DNA from: CAJKWP01 sp050943075
Lineage (GTDB): Bacteria; Bacillota; Clostridia; Christensenellales; UBA1242
DNA: 12,295 nt
Reading direction: 5' to 3'
NCBI GenBank assembly: GCA_050943075.1
Contig: JBMNOM010000028.1
Span: forward strand, 1 to 12,295
Shown here: piece after piece, positions 1 through 6,458 of the stretch
Layout of the letters: each line of letters starts with the position of its first letter
Position numbering within the stretch: position 1 is the first letter of the stretch
Made by a program: the position numbers and the translations under genes
The notes under the pieces: generated by a model
Told to the model about the DNA's origin: nothing
Seen by the model: only the letters and a program-made list of their open reading frames with translations
Database searches by the model: none

Positions 1-125
1 AAAAATATAAAAACTAACAAAAAGTTAACTAACTATAAAGCATTTACACATTTTTGTCAAACTTTTTTTTAATTGTTGCAAAAACAATGGTTAAAATAAT
101 TGTATATTATTGTCAAAATTAAAGT

Positions 126-1061
126 TTATATGATATATTTTGCGTCTTCAAACTTGTCTGTTTCTTCAAGTTGCTTTGGGCTTAAAATTGTGTCGGTGTC
201 AACATAGTATCTCATTCCTTGGCTGCCAAAAAACATAACCATTTGGAAAATGATTAATGTCACGCTGAAAAGTGGCAATAAAAGTGCAAGTGAAACAACA
301 CCAAAAACACTAACAAAAAGCAAGTGTAAAAGAATTAGCATTGCAACTGATGAATATGTTTTGAAAAACCTTCTTCCAACTGCGATAAAACCCTTTTTCA
401 AGCCTTTAAACACGCCACAGTTAAAAACAATTATACTTGGTGCCCAGCCGGCAAACAAAGTGAGTTTAAAGCCCATAATAACAATTATTGCAAGGCAAAT
501 TAACGCTGGCACAAAAAGCATGGAAACATCGCCTGTGATGCCCAAATAAAGAATTCCAAACACACCAGAAGCTGTTAAGAAAACAAAAATTAAATTCAAA
601 ATTGTGTTAAAAAAGGAATACGCAAGTGACTTAACAAGTTTTTTAATATAACTTGCACTAAAGTTATATTTTGTTAAACTTGCCATGCTGCCATAAAGCA
701 CTTCTGACACAGCAAGGTCGGAAAGTGAAAACAAAAATGGCATTAACAAGCAGTATAAGAAAACCAAATAAATTCCAGTTGCAAAATGAAGGTTGAATAA
801 TTGTCTGATAAGATTTAAAAAAGTTAAACTCAAATCGTAAAGCCCTTCAAAAAACACTGACTGATTTGAAAAAGGAAAAGTTAAAAACAATTGTTCTGCA
901 CTTTCAAAAAAACTTTCAAGAACTGGAAGTGATTTAATTGTGCCCATAACAGGAATTGTTATCGCAACCACAAACCCCAAAACCAAAAGTTTGTATAAAA
1001 AATCTTTCCAAAAAGCACCAAAATTTGCAAGCAAAAGTCTGTATGAATTGCGAAACATCAT
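126..1061 (-). CDS. Polytopic integral membrane protein, unknown function
   Basis: I do not recognise this 311-residue protein. It has five or six hydrophobic segments, at roughly residues 22-40, 94-114, 150-175, 178-205, 238-260 and 260-282, with basic loops between them (for example around 139-144 and 219-233), so it should be a multi-spanning inner-membrane protein. The C-terminal 30 residues are hydrophilic and acidic and probably cytoplasmic. No catalytic or transporter signature is visible. Translation most likely starts at one of two adjacent ATG codons, with AAGGAG at 1073-1078. It lies downstream of the phage terminator at 1177-1211 and seems to have its own promoter, so it is probably a host gene outside the phage cassette. 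A general permease-like or membrane-organising role is possible but not supported by any motif. Confidence 0.8.
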   Translation of the reverse strand: MMFRNSYRLLLANFGAFWKDFLYKLLVLGFVVAITIPVMGTIKSLPVLESFFESAEQLFLTFPFSNQSVFFEGLYDLSLTFLNLIRQLFNLHFATGIYLVFLYCLLMPFLFSLSDLAVSEVLYGSMASLTKYNFSASYIKKLVKSLAYSFFNTILNLIFVFLTASGVFGILYLGITGDVSMLFVPALICLAIIVIMGFKLTLFAGWAPSIIVFNCGVFKGLKKGFIAVGRRFFKTYSSVAMLILLHLLFVSVFGVVSLALLLPLFSVTLIIFQMVMFFGSQGMRYYVDTDTILSPKQLEETDKFEDAKYII

Positions 1062-1091
1062 AATTAAAACTTCTCCTTAAAGGAATTTAAT

Positions 1092-1132
1092 ATTATAAAT
1101 AAAGTATAATCAATTAAAACAATAAACACCAA
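1092..1132 (-). promoter_or_regulatory. Candidate promoter of the membrane protein gene
   Basis: On the minus strand TTGGTG (1127-1132) is followed after 18 bases by TATACT (1103-1108). A second -10-like TATAAT sits at 1092-1097, 19 bases from TTGTTT at 1117-1122. Either could drive the membrane protein gene, whose ribosome site begins at 1078. The region is very AT-rich, so chance matches are easy. Confidence 0.35.
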
Positions 1133-1176
1133 AAGAATTTTGGCTTTTTTAAAATAAATTTATCAATAATAAACAT

Positions 1177-1211
1177 AAAAAAACGCCAAGACATTTTGTT
1201 GGCGCTTTTTT
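1177..1211 (-). terminator. Rho-independent terminator at the end of the phage cassette
   Basis: CGCCAA (1184-1189) pairs perfectly with TTGGCG (1199-1204) around a 9-base loop. There is a run of A before the stem and a run of T after it on the plus strand, so the structure can stop transcription in either direction. On the minus strand it lies 5 bases past the stop codon of the last holin gene and is followed by seven T residues. It is one of the few GC-rich stems in the intergenic DNA. A 12-bp AT-only inverted repeat (1151-1162 with 1211-1222) encloses it. Confidence 0.85.
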
Positions 1212-1215
1212 AAAT

Positions 1216-1500
1216 TTATTTTTTTTCAATTTTTGTTGTGTCGGCATTATCACAAATTTGCTCTTTTTCTTGTTTTTCTTTTTCGTCTTGTGCGCTTTGG
1301 CTTTCTTTTGTTTGTTTCTCTTCATTTTTTTGCGGCATTTTAACCACACCCAAAACAACCAAAACAGCACAAACACCCATTATCATGTCTGAAACAATTT
1401 TTTCACTTATTTCAAGCCCAAATGCTTTTACAATTGTGCCAACAGCAACCACCGCCGCCGCGGATAAACTTGTCCAAAAGGCATAGCTTTTATATTTCAT
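1216..1500 (-). CDS. Phage holin, phiLC3-like
   Basis: This 94-residue protein has a short charged N-terminus, a hydrophobic segment at about residues 8-27, a short polar linker and a second hydrophobic segment at about 36-55. The last 40 residues are very charged and rich in Lys, Glu and Gln. The pattern of two membrane spans with a FGLEISEKI-type linker and a hydrophilic tail fits small phage holins of the phiLC3 type, which make pores in the inner membrane and release an endolysin at lysis. It overlaps the previous gene by 11 bases and has AAGGTG at 1505-1510, indicating translational coupling. It is the last gene before the terminator. No endolysin gene follows or precedes it in this window, which is unusual. 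The family call rests on topology and general resemblance. Confidence 0.7.
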   Translation of the reverse strand: MKYKSYAFWTSLSAAAVVAVGTIVKAFGLEISEKIVSDMIMGVCAVLVVLGVVKMPQKNEEKQTKESQSAQDEKEKQEKEQICDNADTTKIEKK

Positions 1501-1729
1501 TTTTCACCTTGCCTTTTTTCTTGTCAAAAACCACAATGTTTTTAATTTCCAAAACGTTTTCTTTAATGTCTGTGACAGTTTCAAAACTTTTTGTTAAGCT
1601 TTTAATTGTTTCTTGATATTTCTTTTCACGCTTTGCACTGTCTTTAAGTTGATAGAAAAATAAAAACACAAAAAGTGCGGCAAAAATGCCATTGCTGATT
1701 GCCATGCCCATAATTTGATCTATAATCAT
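1490..1729 (-). CDS. BhlA/UviB-like holin or holin accessory protein
   Basis: A 79-residue protein with a single N-terminal membrane span (about residues 8-27, including NGIFAALFVFLFFYQL), followed by a charged helical stretch containing KREKKYQETIKSL and a late DIKENVLEIKNIV segment. This layout closely resembles the BhlA/UviB family, small phage- and plasmid-encoded proteins associated with bacteriocin release or cell lysis. The ribosome site AAGGAG overlaps the TAA stop of the upstream gene (1735-1741), so the two are tightly coupled. It also overlaps the following holin gene by 11 bases. Two holin-type genes in tandem suggest a lysis module, with one possibly modulating the other. Whether it forms pores itself cannot be told from sequence. 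Confidence 0.75.
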   Translation of the reverse strand: MIIDQIMGMAISNGIFAALFVFLFFYQLKDSAKREKKYQETIKSLTKSFETVTDIKENVLEIKNIVVFDKKKGKVKNEI

Positions 1730-1738
1730 ATTAACTCC

Positions 1739-2680
1739 TTATCTTGCATTAATTTGATTAAGAAGTGTTTGATATTTGCTTTTAAGTTCTGTTTTAAAAA
1801 CTTCGTTTTCAAAAAGTTGTTTAAGTGCTTCTTCTTTTGAAAGTGACATTAAATAATCTTGCGCTGCTTTAAATTTTTCTTCAAGTTTTAAAACTTGCAC
1901 TGCCATGTCGCCGCCTTTTTGAACAAAGTCTGCATAATCCATAACTTGTTCGTTTTGTTCTTTGCGTGCTTTGTTGTATTTTTCAAGCATTTCAGCTTCA
2001 TATTCTTGTTCAATTTGAATTAGTTTATTGTTATATTCAATAACTTCTCTTTCCTTATCTGCAAGTTTTTCATTAATATCATTAATTTTTTGCGAAACTT
2101 TAACAGCATAAGCAATGTCGAATGAGTCCAAAGCATTTTGCCTTTGCACTTCAAGCAAACTTTTTGAAGCGGCAAGTTTTTGGGTTGTTTCCATATAATC
2201 TTTTTCAATTTTTGCAAACTCAGTTATTAAAGCAGCATCATAAGACGCAAGTTTGTTAACAATAATCGAACTTCTTGCAAGCCCGCGTTTAATGGCGTCG
2301 TTTGAAGCATCTGTTTTAAGTTTATTAACAGTATTGCTTAAATTTTCTTTTGCTTCTTGCGCCCCTGCTTGCAAAACTTTTTCTTGGTTTTCAAGTTTTT
2401 CTTTATTCAAAGCATAATCATTTTCAATTTGTTTTAAAGAAGCATCTTTAAATTCATGCAAAGAATTTTGCGCTTGAGAAACAACTTCATCCTCACTAAG
2501 TGGTGTAAATTCTTGTTTTTTAAGCTCGAGTTTCTTTTCATAGTCTTCTTTTTTCACACTTGGCAAAAGGTTAAATTTTTCATCAATTTCTTTAAACTTT
2601 TTTAAAACATTTGAAATTCCTTGTGTTTTTTCTTCAATTTGTTTTGATTCATCGTCTGAAAATTTGTAAGAATACATCAT
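1739..2680 (-). CDS. Phage coiled-coil virion-associated protein, possible tail or ejection protein
   Basis: A 313-residue hydrophilic protein that is predicted almost wholly helical. Residues about 70-270 are dominated by Lys, Glu, Gln, Ala and Leu in heptad-like spacing, as in long coiled coils. A conserved-looking segment KRGLARSS at about 131-138 breaks the charged pattern, and in my recollection similar segments occur in proteins at this position in Bacillota phages. There is no signal peptide and no membrane span. It follows the tail nozzle gene and precedes the holins. In P22 that position holds tail needle and DNA-ejection proteins, so a needle, internal virion or ejection role is a reasonable inference but unproven. 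AAGGAG lies just before two adjacent ATG codons. A 70-base gap upstream could hold a promoter. Confidence 0.65.
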   Translation of the reverse strand: MMYSYKFSDDESKQIEEKTQGISNVLKKFKEIDEKFNLLPSVKKEDYEKKLELKKQEFTPLSEDEVVSQAQNSLHEFKDASLKQIENDYALNKEKLENQEKVLQAGAQEAKENLSNTVNKLKTDASNDAIKRGLARSSIIVNKLASYDAALITEFAKIEKDYMETTQKLAASKSLLEVQRQNALDSFDIAYAVKVSQKINDINEKLADKEREVIEYNNKLIQIEQEYEAEMLEKYNKARKEQNEQVMDYADFVQKGGDMAVQVLKLEEKFKAAQDYLMSLSKEEALKQLFENEVFKTELKSKYQTLLNQINAR

Positions 2681-2708
2681 TTTCTCCTTTTTTCATAAAA
2701 TTTTTTTC

Positions 2709-2737
2709 GTTTAATTATATCGTAAAAACTTTTAATT
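2709..2737 (-). promoter_or_regulatory. Weak candidate internal promoter before the coiled-coil gene
   Basis: The 70-base gap between the nozzle and coiled-coil genes contains a perfect minus-strand -10 box, TATAAT, near 2714-2719. No good -35 box lies at the usual distance. It could give the coiled-coil and holin genes extra transcription, or be a chance match in AT-rich DNA. Confidence 0.25.
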
Positions 2738-2750
2738 GTTTTTTCACTAA

Positions 2751-4271
2751 TCATTGCACAACTCCAATTGTGATTTGTGGGCAAGAAATTGCAATGTTTC
2801 CACCATTTGAAACATAAGAAATTTCAATATTTTCCCCTTTAACATTTGTTTTAATGCGTTGCAATTTTTCGTTTGCTTTAACAAAATAAGTTTTTTGTTC
2901 AAGCTCGCTTTTAACAACAACTTCACAATCTGCTTGTGTTTTAATTAAAAGTTCTTTCACAATTTTAATTTGGTTTGCAAAACCAAAATTTGTTTTTGGA
3001 GATGTCCAAACAGCTTTTAACCCCTGCCCAAAAAATGCGCCTGAAGAATCAAGTTGCCCAAAATACATTCCATTTTCTCCCCTAAAGGTTGCAACAAGTT
3101 TGGAAACATTGCCCTCTTCCATTGCCTTAAGGTCATAAATATCCACGCCACGCAAAAGGTTAACATCTCCTGTTTCAAGGTCATATTCAATTAACGCATT
3201 GTTAATAAATTCACCTTCTTCACAGCCAATTTGAATGTTGTCTTTAAAGTCCATTCTTAAGGCAACATAAAACTTGTTGCGATAAAACGCGCCAACGCAA
3301 AACTCGTTTGGATTGTCTTTAATTAAATCTTCAAAATTAAGTGCAATTTTGTTTGCAAAAAAGCCATCAAAAGCAGAAATCCCATCGCGTGATAAAAACA
3401 AAATTTTGTTGCCACAAACTGTCACAGAATTTCCATAAATTTTTGTGGAAGAGGTGTAAAGTTGTGTCACGCTGAATTCTTCTTGGCTTCCATAAGCGCT
3501 AATGCGCGTGACGCCATAATGTCTAAACGCGTAAACATAATCATTAAACGGAATAATTTTATTAATTGCTCCGCGTTCGTCACGCAAGTCAATAAACCCT
3601 GCTTCGTCAAGGTTAGTGTTCCAGTTTGTTGGGTCCAAATTGGCGCTGAACATAAGCGTTTTTTTGTCTGTTTCTCCATTTACAGCAAACAGCCTTTCAT
3701 TATGAACTGCACTTGCTGTTAAGTTTGGAGCGTCTTCAAAAATTGTTGTAAAGTCGTCTTGATCAAACACCAAAATTCTGTTTTGACTTGGCACAAACAA
3801 AATTAAACAATCTTTTCCATTTAAGTGGTAATTAATGGCAGAAATATCTCCTGGAAAGTTGTTTTCGGTGTTAACAATAATTTGAAAATTTGCTTGAATT
3901 GGAGAAACAGCAAGCAAATAATTTAAGGAGTTGTCATCACAATGAAAAATTAACTTATGACGCACTTTGCCCAAGTGTTCGCTGTAAAACTTAAAGTGCC
4001 AAAATTTTTTAATTTTGCTGTTATTTAAAGGTGCACTCACTTCAACTTCACTTGTTTCAAAAGAATTATCTGTTTTTGGCAATTTCAACCGCGAAAAGCC
4101 CATTCCTGTTTTAAGCGCCCCATCTTTAACAGTGTAGTTAAATAATTTTTTTGCATATTTAACAGGCATTAAAACATCATCAATTAAGGTGTTCATCCCA
4201 GCAGAAAAAGCAGAAAAATTAATTTTATAGTCTTTAATTTTTTTTAAAAGCAATCTTTTTGGGGCAAACAT
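2751..4271 (-). CDS. P22 gp10-like tail nozzle/stabilisation protein (beta-propeller)
   Basis: A protein of 506 residues using the ATG at 4269-4271. This start has AAGGAGG 8 bases away (4280-4286) and overlaps the TGA of the preceding gene by one base. A GTG nine bases further upstream lies inside the ribosome site and is less likely. The N-terminus has the SAGMNTLIDDVLMPVKYAKK type opening and a VKDGALKTGMGF segment. The middle shows repeated short beta-strand blades, for example FVPSQNRILVFD (about 159-170), LMFSANLDPTNW (206-217) and LFLSRDGISAFDG (291-303), as in propeller-fold tail proteins. P22 gp10 (about 470 residues) seals the portal channel and forms the tail nozzle, and gene order here (portal, scaffold, coat, adaptor, this gene) agrees. 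The frame is intact. The exact orthology is inferred from layout and repeat style. Confidence 0.75.
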   Translation of the reverse strand: MFAPKRLLLKKIKDYKINFSAFSAGMNTLIDDVLMPVKYAKKLFNYTVKDGALKTGMGFSRLKLPKTDNSFETSEVEVSAPLNNSKIKKFWHFKFYSEHLGKVRHKLIFHCDDNSLNYLLAVSPIQANFQIIVNTENNFPGDISAINYHLNGKDCLILFVPSQNRILVFDQDDFTTIFEDAPNLTASAVHNERLFAVNGETDKKTLMFSANLDPTNWNTNLDEAGFIDLRDERGAINKIIPFNDYVYAFRHYGVTRISAYGSQEEFSVTQLYTSSTKIYGNSVTVCGNKILFLSRDGISAFDGFFANKIALNFEDLIKDNPNEFCVGAFYRNKFYVALRMDFKDNIQIGCEEGEFINNALIEYDLETGDVNLLRGVDIYDLKAMEEGNVSKLVATFRGENGMYFGQLDSSGAFFGQGLKAVWTSPKTNFGFANQIKIVKELLIKTQADCEVVVKSELEQKTYFVKANEKLQRIKTNVKGENIEISYVSNGGNIAISCPQITIGVVQ

Positions 4272-4846
4272 CAAATCCACCTCCTTGCGGGCAAAACAAC
4301 TTCGGTTTTCTTTCTGGTTAAAGTTAAAAGCGAGTTTTTATATCTATTTTCCCAAATTAAAGCCTCTGTGCTTAAAGAATTTAAAAAGCAGTTTTCCATT
4401 GCCACGCCATAGGCAAAAACTCTTGCTGGCACGCGGCTTTGAAAAAGCGCAATTTCATCTTCAAACCCAAGTTTGTTTGGTTGGTAAGAATATGTTATAA
4501 CTGCTTCTTTTTGGTTGCAAAGCAACTTGTCTGGATATGTTTTAAACTTAATTTTTCTGCCATTTGTGTCTGTGAGAGCAAAAATGTCAAGCATTGTTTT
4601 TTCAAGGTTTTTAAATTCAAACCCCCCATTTTCAAAAAAGATTTTTTCCGTGTGAATAAGTGGCATAAAATCTGTGGCAATTTCGTCGTAAATCAAATTA
4701 AAGCAAAAAAGCAAATCTTCAATTTCTTTGTCAAGTGGGCTCTCTTCAATTTCCTGTGGTGGCTGGGGCAAAAAAATGCTGTGTGACAAAAGTTCTTTTT
4801 TATCAAGCAGTTTAATTGCAAGTGTTAAAATGTCTTTAACTTTCAT
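4271..4846 (-). CDS. gp4-like head-tail adaptor protein
   Basis: A 191-residue, mostly helical protein that starts MKVKDILTLAIKLLDKK and ends in a basic tail reading LPARRWI. A short N-terminal helix naming a 'domain of sites', a central mixed region (KIKFKTYPDKLL, VITYSYQP) and a late helix with an ENRYKNSL segment are typical of the proteins that bind the portal ring and connect it to the tail (P22 gp4 is about 166 residues). It lies directly upstream of the nozzle gene, as gp4 does relative to gp10 in P22-type phages. Its ATG overlaps the TGA of the previous gene by 4 bases, with AAGGAG five bases upstream of the start, so it is translationally coupled. P22 gp4 also has cell-wall hydrolase activity. 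No such active site is evident here. Confidence 0.65.
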   Translation of the reverse strand: MKVKDILTLAIKLLDKKELLSHSIFLPQPPQEIEESPLDKEIEDLLFCFNLIYDEIATDFMPLIHTEKIFFENGGFEFKNLEKTMLDIFALTDTNGRKIKFKTYPDKLLCNQKEAVITYSYQPNKLGFEDEIALFQSRVPARVFAYGVAMENCFLNSLSTEALIWENRYKNSLLTLTRKKTEVVLPARRWI

Positions 4847-5139
4847 AAAATCTCCTTCAAGGCTTGTTTTTCCATTGTTTTTAACAGCCTTTGGTTTTCT
4901 TCTTCCATTTCTTTAATTAACTTGTCTTTGTTTTCTTTTCTTGTTTTGTTTGCAAGTGTAATTGCACGCTCGTCCAAGGTGTTAAAAGGAAAAGTTAAAC
5001 AATAAGAAGATGGATGTTGCTGTGATGAATGCAATTCAAATTTATTGCGGTTTAAATTAAAAACAACAAAATATGACTCATCAATTTCTTTAAGCCTTTT
5101 TGTTATATCAAACACATCTTGTTTAATTTCAATATTCAT
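4843..5139 (-). CDS. Small conserved phage protein downstream of capsid, unknown function
   Basis: I place the start at the ATG at 5137-5139, giving 98 residues beginning MNIEIKQDVFDITKRLKEID. AAGGAA lies five bases upstream (5145-5150). A longer frame to 5196 exists, but its extra 19 codons would be encoded by the perfect hairpin at 5164-5189 and lack a ribosome site. The first half looks like a small alpha/beta domain (SYFVVFNLNRNKFELH, then a CLTFPFNTLDERAI segment). The second half is a charged helix rich in Lys and Glu. Proteins with this appearance often sit just after the capsid gene in Bacillota phages, but no function is established that I can name. A head-completion role is possible from position only. 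The stop overlaps the next start by 4 bases. Confidence 0.75.
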   Translation of the reverse strand: MNIEIKQDVFDITKRLKEIDESYFVVFNLNRNKFELHSSQQHPSSYCLTFPFNTLDERAITLANKTRKENKDKLIKEMEEENQRLLKTMEKQALKEIL

Positions 5140-5163
5140 CTTTTTTCCTTGATAATGAAACAT

Positions 5164-5189
5164 AAAGGACAAATTTTCATTTGTCCTTT
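5164..5189 (-). terminator. Perfect 11-bp hairpin after the capsid gene (attenuator or mRNA-end stabiliser)
   Basis: AAAGGACAAAT (5164-5174) and ATTTGTCCTTT (5179-5189) form an uninterrupted 11-bp stem with a 4-base loop. It falls in the 65-base gap between the capsid stop (5205) and the next start (5139). On the minus strand the stem is followed by TTTATGTTT, only a weak U-tract, so full termination is doubtful. Partial termination or protection of the upstream capsid mRNA end would raise capsid output relative to tail genes. Confidence 0.6.
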
Positions 5190-5204
5190 TGTTCATTTTT
5201 TTTG

Positions 5205-5534
5205 TTATTCCTCTTCTGGTGCTGCTGGTAGTGTTGTTGTGACAATTGTCGCAAATGGATTTGTGACAATTGTTGAAATGTTTGAAATTTTTGCTTGGCC
5301 TGCTGGTTTATCGCAAATTAAGTCTGCATATTTCACAAGTGTTGCACTGTATGTTGGGAAGCCAGCATTTTGTTTTAACACTCTGCCGTCTTCGCCTTCA
5401 AGCCATTTCCAGTCGCAAAGTTGGTGCATTGTGAAGTCGTTTGTGTTAAGCAAATACATTGTTCCTTCTGGCACAAATCTGTCTGCCACAACTGGAATTC
5501 CATTGTATGTTAACGCTTTATAACCACCTTGAAG
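5205..5534 (-). pseudogene. C-terminal part of the major capsid protein, separated by an in-frame stop
   Basis: This stretch continues the capsid reading frame without any shift after the TAA at 5535-5537. It encodes 109 residues, opening LQGGYKALTYNGIPVVADRF and containing VPEGTMYLLNT, LCDWKWLEGEDG and LVKYADLICDKPAGQ. This is the usual C-terminal part of HK97-fold capsid proteins of this phage type, ending in an Ala/Pro/Glu tail. There is no ATG start near the break. A GTG at 5487-5489 is the first in-frame start-type codon, but it has no suitable ribosome site and would omit 15 residues of the domain. An AAGGTGG just after the stop (5524-5530) is made by Gly-Gly codons and precedes no in-frame start at proper distance. 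Separate translation is therefore unlikely, and the segment is expressed only if the stop is read through. Confidence 0.8.
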
Positions 5535-5537
5535 TTA
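5535..5537 (-). other. In-frame ochre codon inside the capsid gene
   Basis: The minus-strand context is GTG ACA TAA CTT CAA GGT. Reading continues in the same frame on both sides with capsid-type sequence, so this is a substitution and not a frameshift. TAA is used as a true stop by the neighbouring genes (ends at 1739, 6459, 7246), which argues against a reassigned TAA. Confidence 0.9.
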
Positions 5538-6446
5538 TGTCACTTCAATATTGCGTCTAAATGCTCCAAGATATTCTTGGTAAGCACGGCGCACACCGCT
5601 TGAGCAAGCAATATAGTTAATTGCACTTCCGCTTGCTTCTTCCAAAAAGTCAATTGCGCTTTGAATTAAGCCGTCTGAAATTTCAGTTGCTGTTGTGCTT
5701 TGGAAAGGTTTAAGCCACTTATAATCAGATTTTTTAAGCCCATACAAATGAGTTGCAGTTTCGTCAAAAATTGCTCCAAGACCTGTAATTTCAAAATCTT
5801 TTGAGTTTTGAACGTAAATTTTGAAGTCTTTTTCAATTATGCTTGCGCCAAAGTTTGATGGTGTTGAGAGGTAAATTGCTTTGTTTTGTCTGTCAACATA
5901 AGTAATTCTAAATCCGCTTGCTTCCGCAACTTTCACCCCTTCATCGTAAAAGTCAACAACCATACCTTCAATGAAGTTAATCACGCTGTCAACTGTAATT
6001 GCTTTTGTGGTGGAATTGTAAGCAGAAACTGTTGCCAAAAGCCCAGAGCCATCGCCATAAAGCATTCTGCCAAAGTTAAAGCTGCTTGCTTTAATTAAGC
6101 CTTCCATTTCATCATTAAGCAAATTAACAAAAGCGCCTGTGCTGTTTGAGGATGCTCGGATTGCTTTGTCTGAAAGTTCAATTCTGCCATAAAGATTTTT
6201 TAAACTTGTTTTAAATTGAACATAGTTGTTTGCAGCGGCTTTTGGCAATGCGTCTGTTTCGTCGCCTGCTCCAATTCCGCCATTGATGCCATAAGGTGCA
6301 AGTTTAATAATTTCTTTGCCCCAAACATCTTGTGTTGTGTGTTTAATTTTACCTAAAAGTGGGTTTGCATTAATGTTTAATTGGTTTGCAACCACACCAA
6401 GATAAACGCTTTTTAAAGCGTTGTCTGCACTTGAAAGTGTAACCAT
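5535..6446 (-). CDS. Major capsid protein, HK97-fold, prematurely stopped at codon 304
   Basis: Builds the icosahedral shell around the DNA. The 303 residues here include the conserved run LYGRIELSDKAIRASS (85-100), GAFVNLLNDEMEGLIKAS (104-121) and FNFGRMLYGDGSGLLATV (123-140), then beta-rich domains and a late SSGVRRAYQEYLGAFRRN helix. These are typical of phage capsids in Bacillota and gut phages. The protein should be about 413 residues. A TAA at 5535-5537 cuts it after RRNIEVT, and the same frame then encodes the expected remainder. The truncated product would lack part of the A-domain and the final strands, so it should not assemble. AGGAGG at 6451-6456 supports the start, and the scaffold gene lies 12 bases upstream. 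The codon at the stop could have been Lys, Gln or Glu, each one base change from TAA. Confidence 0.85.
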   Translation of the reverse strand: MVTLSSADNALKSVYLGVVANQLNINANPLLGKIKHTTQDVWGKEIIKLAPYGINGGIGAGDETDALPKAAANNYVQFKTSLKNLYGRIELSDKAIRASSNSTGAFVNLLNDEMEGLIKASSFNFGRMLYGDGSGLLATVSAYNSTTKAITVDSVINFIEGMVVDFYDEGVKVAEASGFRITYVDRQNKAIYLSTPSNFGASIIEKDFKIYVQNSKDFEITGLGAIFDETATHLYGLKKSDYKWLKPFQSTTATEISDGLIQSAIDFLEEASGSAINYIACSSGVRRAYQEYLGAFRRNIEVT

Positions 6447-6458
6447 TTTTCCTCCTAA

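Noticed and set aside
1..125. Short inverted repeats downstream of the membrane protein gene, such as ATTGTT/AACAAT near 73-89
   Set aside because: On the minus strand the stem is followed by A residues instead of T residues, so it does not look like a terminator for that gene. The region is AT-rich and such repeats are expected by chance. I see no gene here.
1129..1143. Small CCAAAA/TTTTGG hairpin followed by a T-run on the plus strand
   Set aside because: It is oriented as a plus-strand terminator, but there is no plus-strand gene to terminate. The 3-base loop and AT-rich stem make it weak, and it overlaps the candidate -35 box of the membrane protein gene.
1149..1376. Minus-strand frame of 75 codons overlapping the holin gene and terminator
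   Set aside because: It is a Lys-rich out-of-frame reading of the holin tail and would run through the terminator. The holin frame has the ribosome site and a membrane-protein pattern.
5140..5196. N-terminal extension of the small post-capsid protein (MNKRTNEN start)
   Set aside because: It would be encoded by the two arms of the perfect hairpin at 5164-5189 and has no ribosome site, whereas the ATG at 5139 has AAGGAA five bases upstream.
5119..5523. Plus-strand open frame of 134 codons antisense to the capsid end
   Set aside because: It has no ribosome site or recognisable protein features and lies opposite a clear capsid coding region. It is a by-product of the coding bias on the minus strand. 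The same applies to plus-strand frames at 8207-8557 and 8789-9145 opposite the portal gene.
5535..5537. Reassigned stop codon (TAA or TGA as sense) in the phage genes
   Set aside because: TAA ends the scaffold, portal, coiled-coil and both holin genes. TGA ends the adaptor, nozzle and small post-capsid genes, each followed closely by a next start or ribosome site. A global reassignment would fuse these genes, so the standard code fits.
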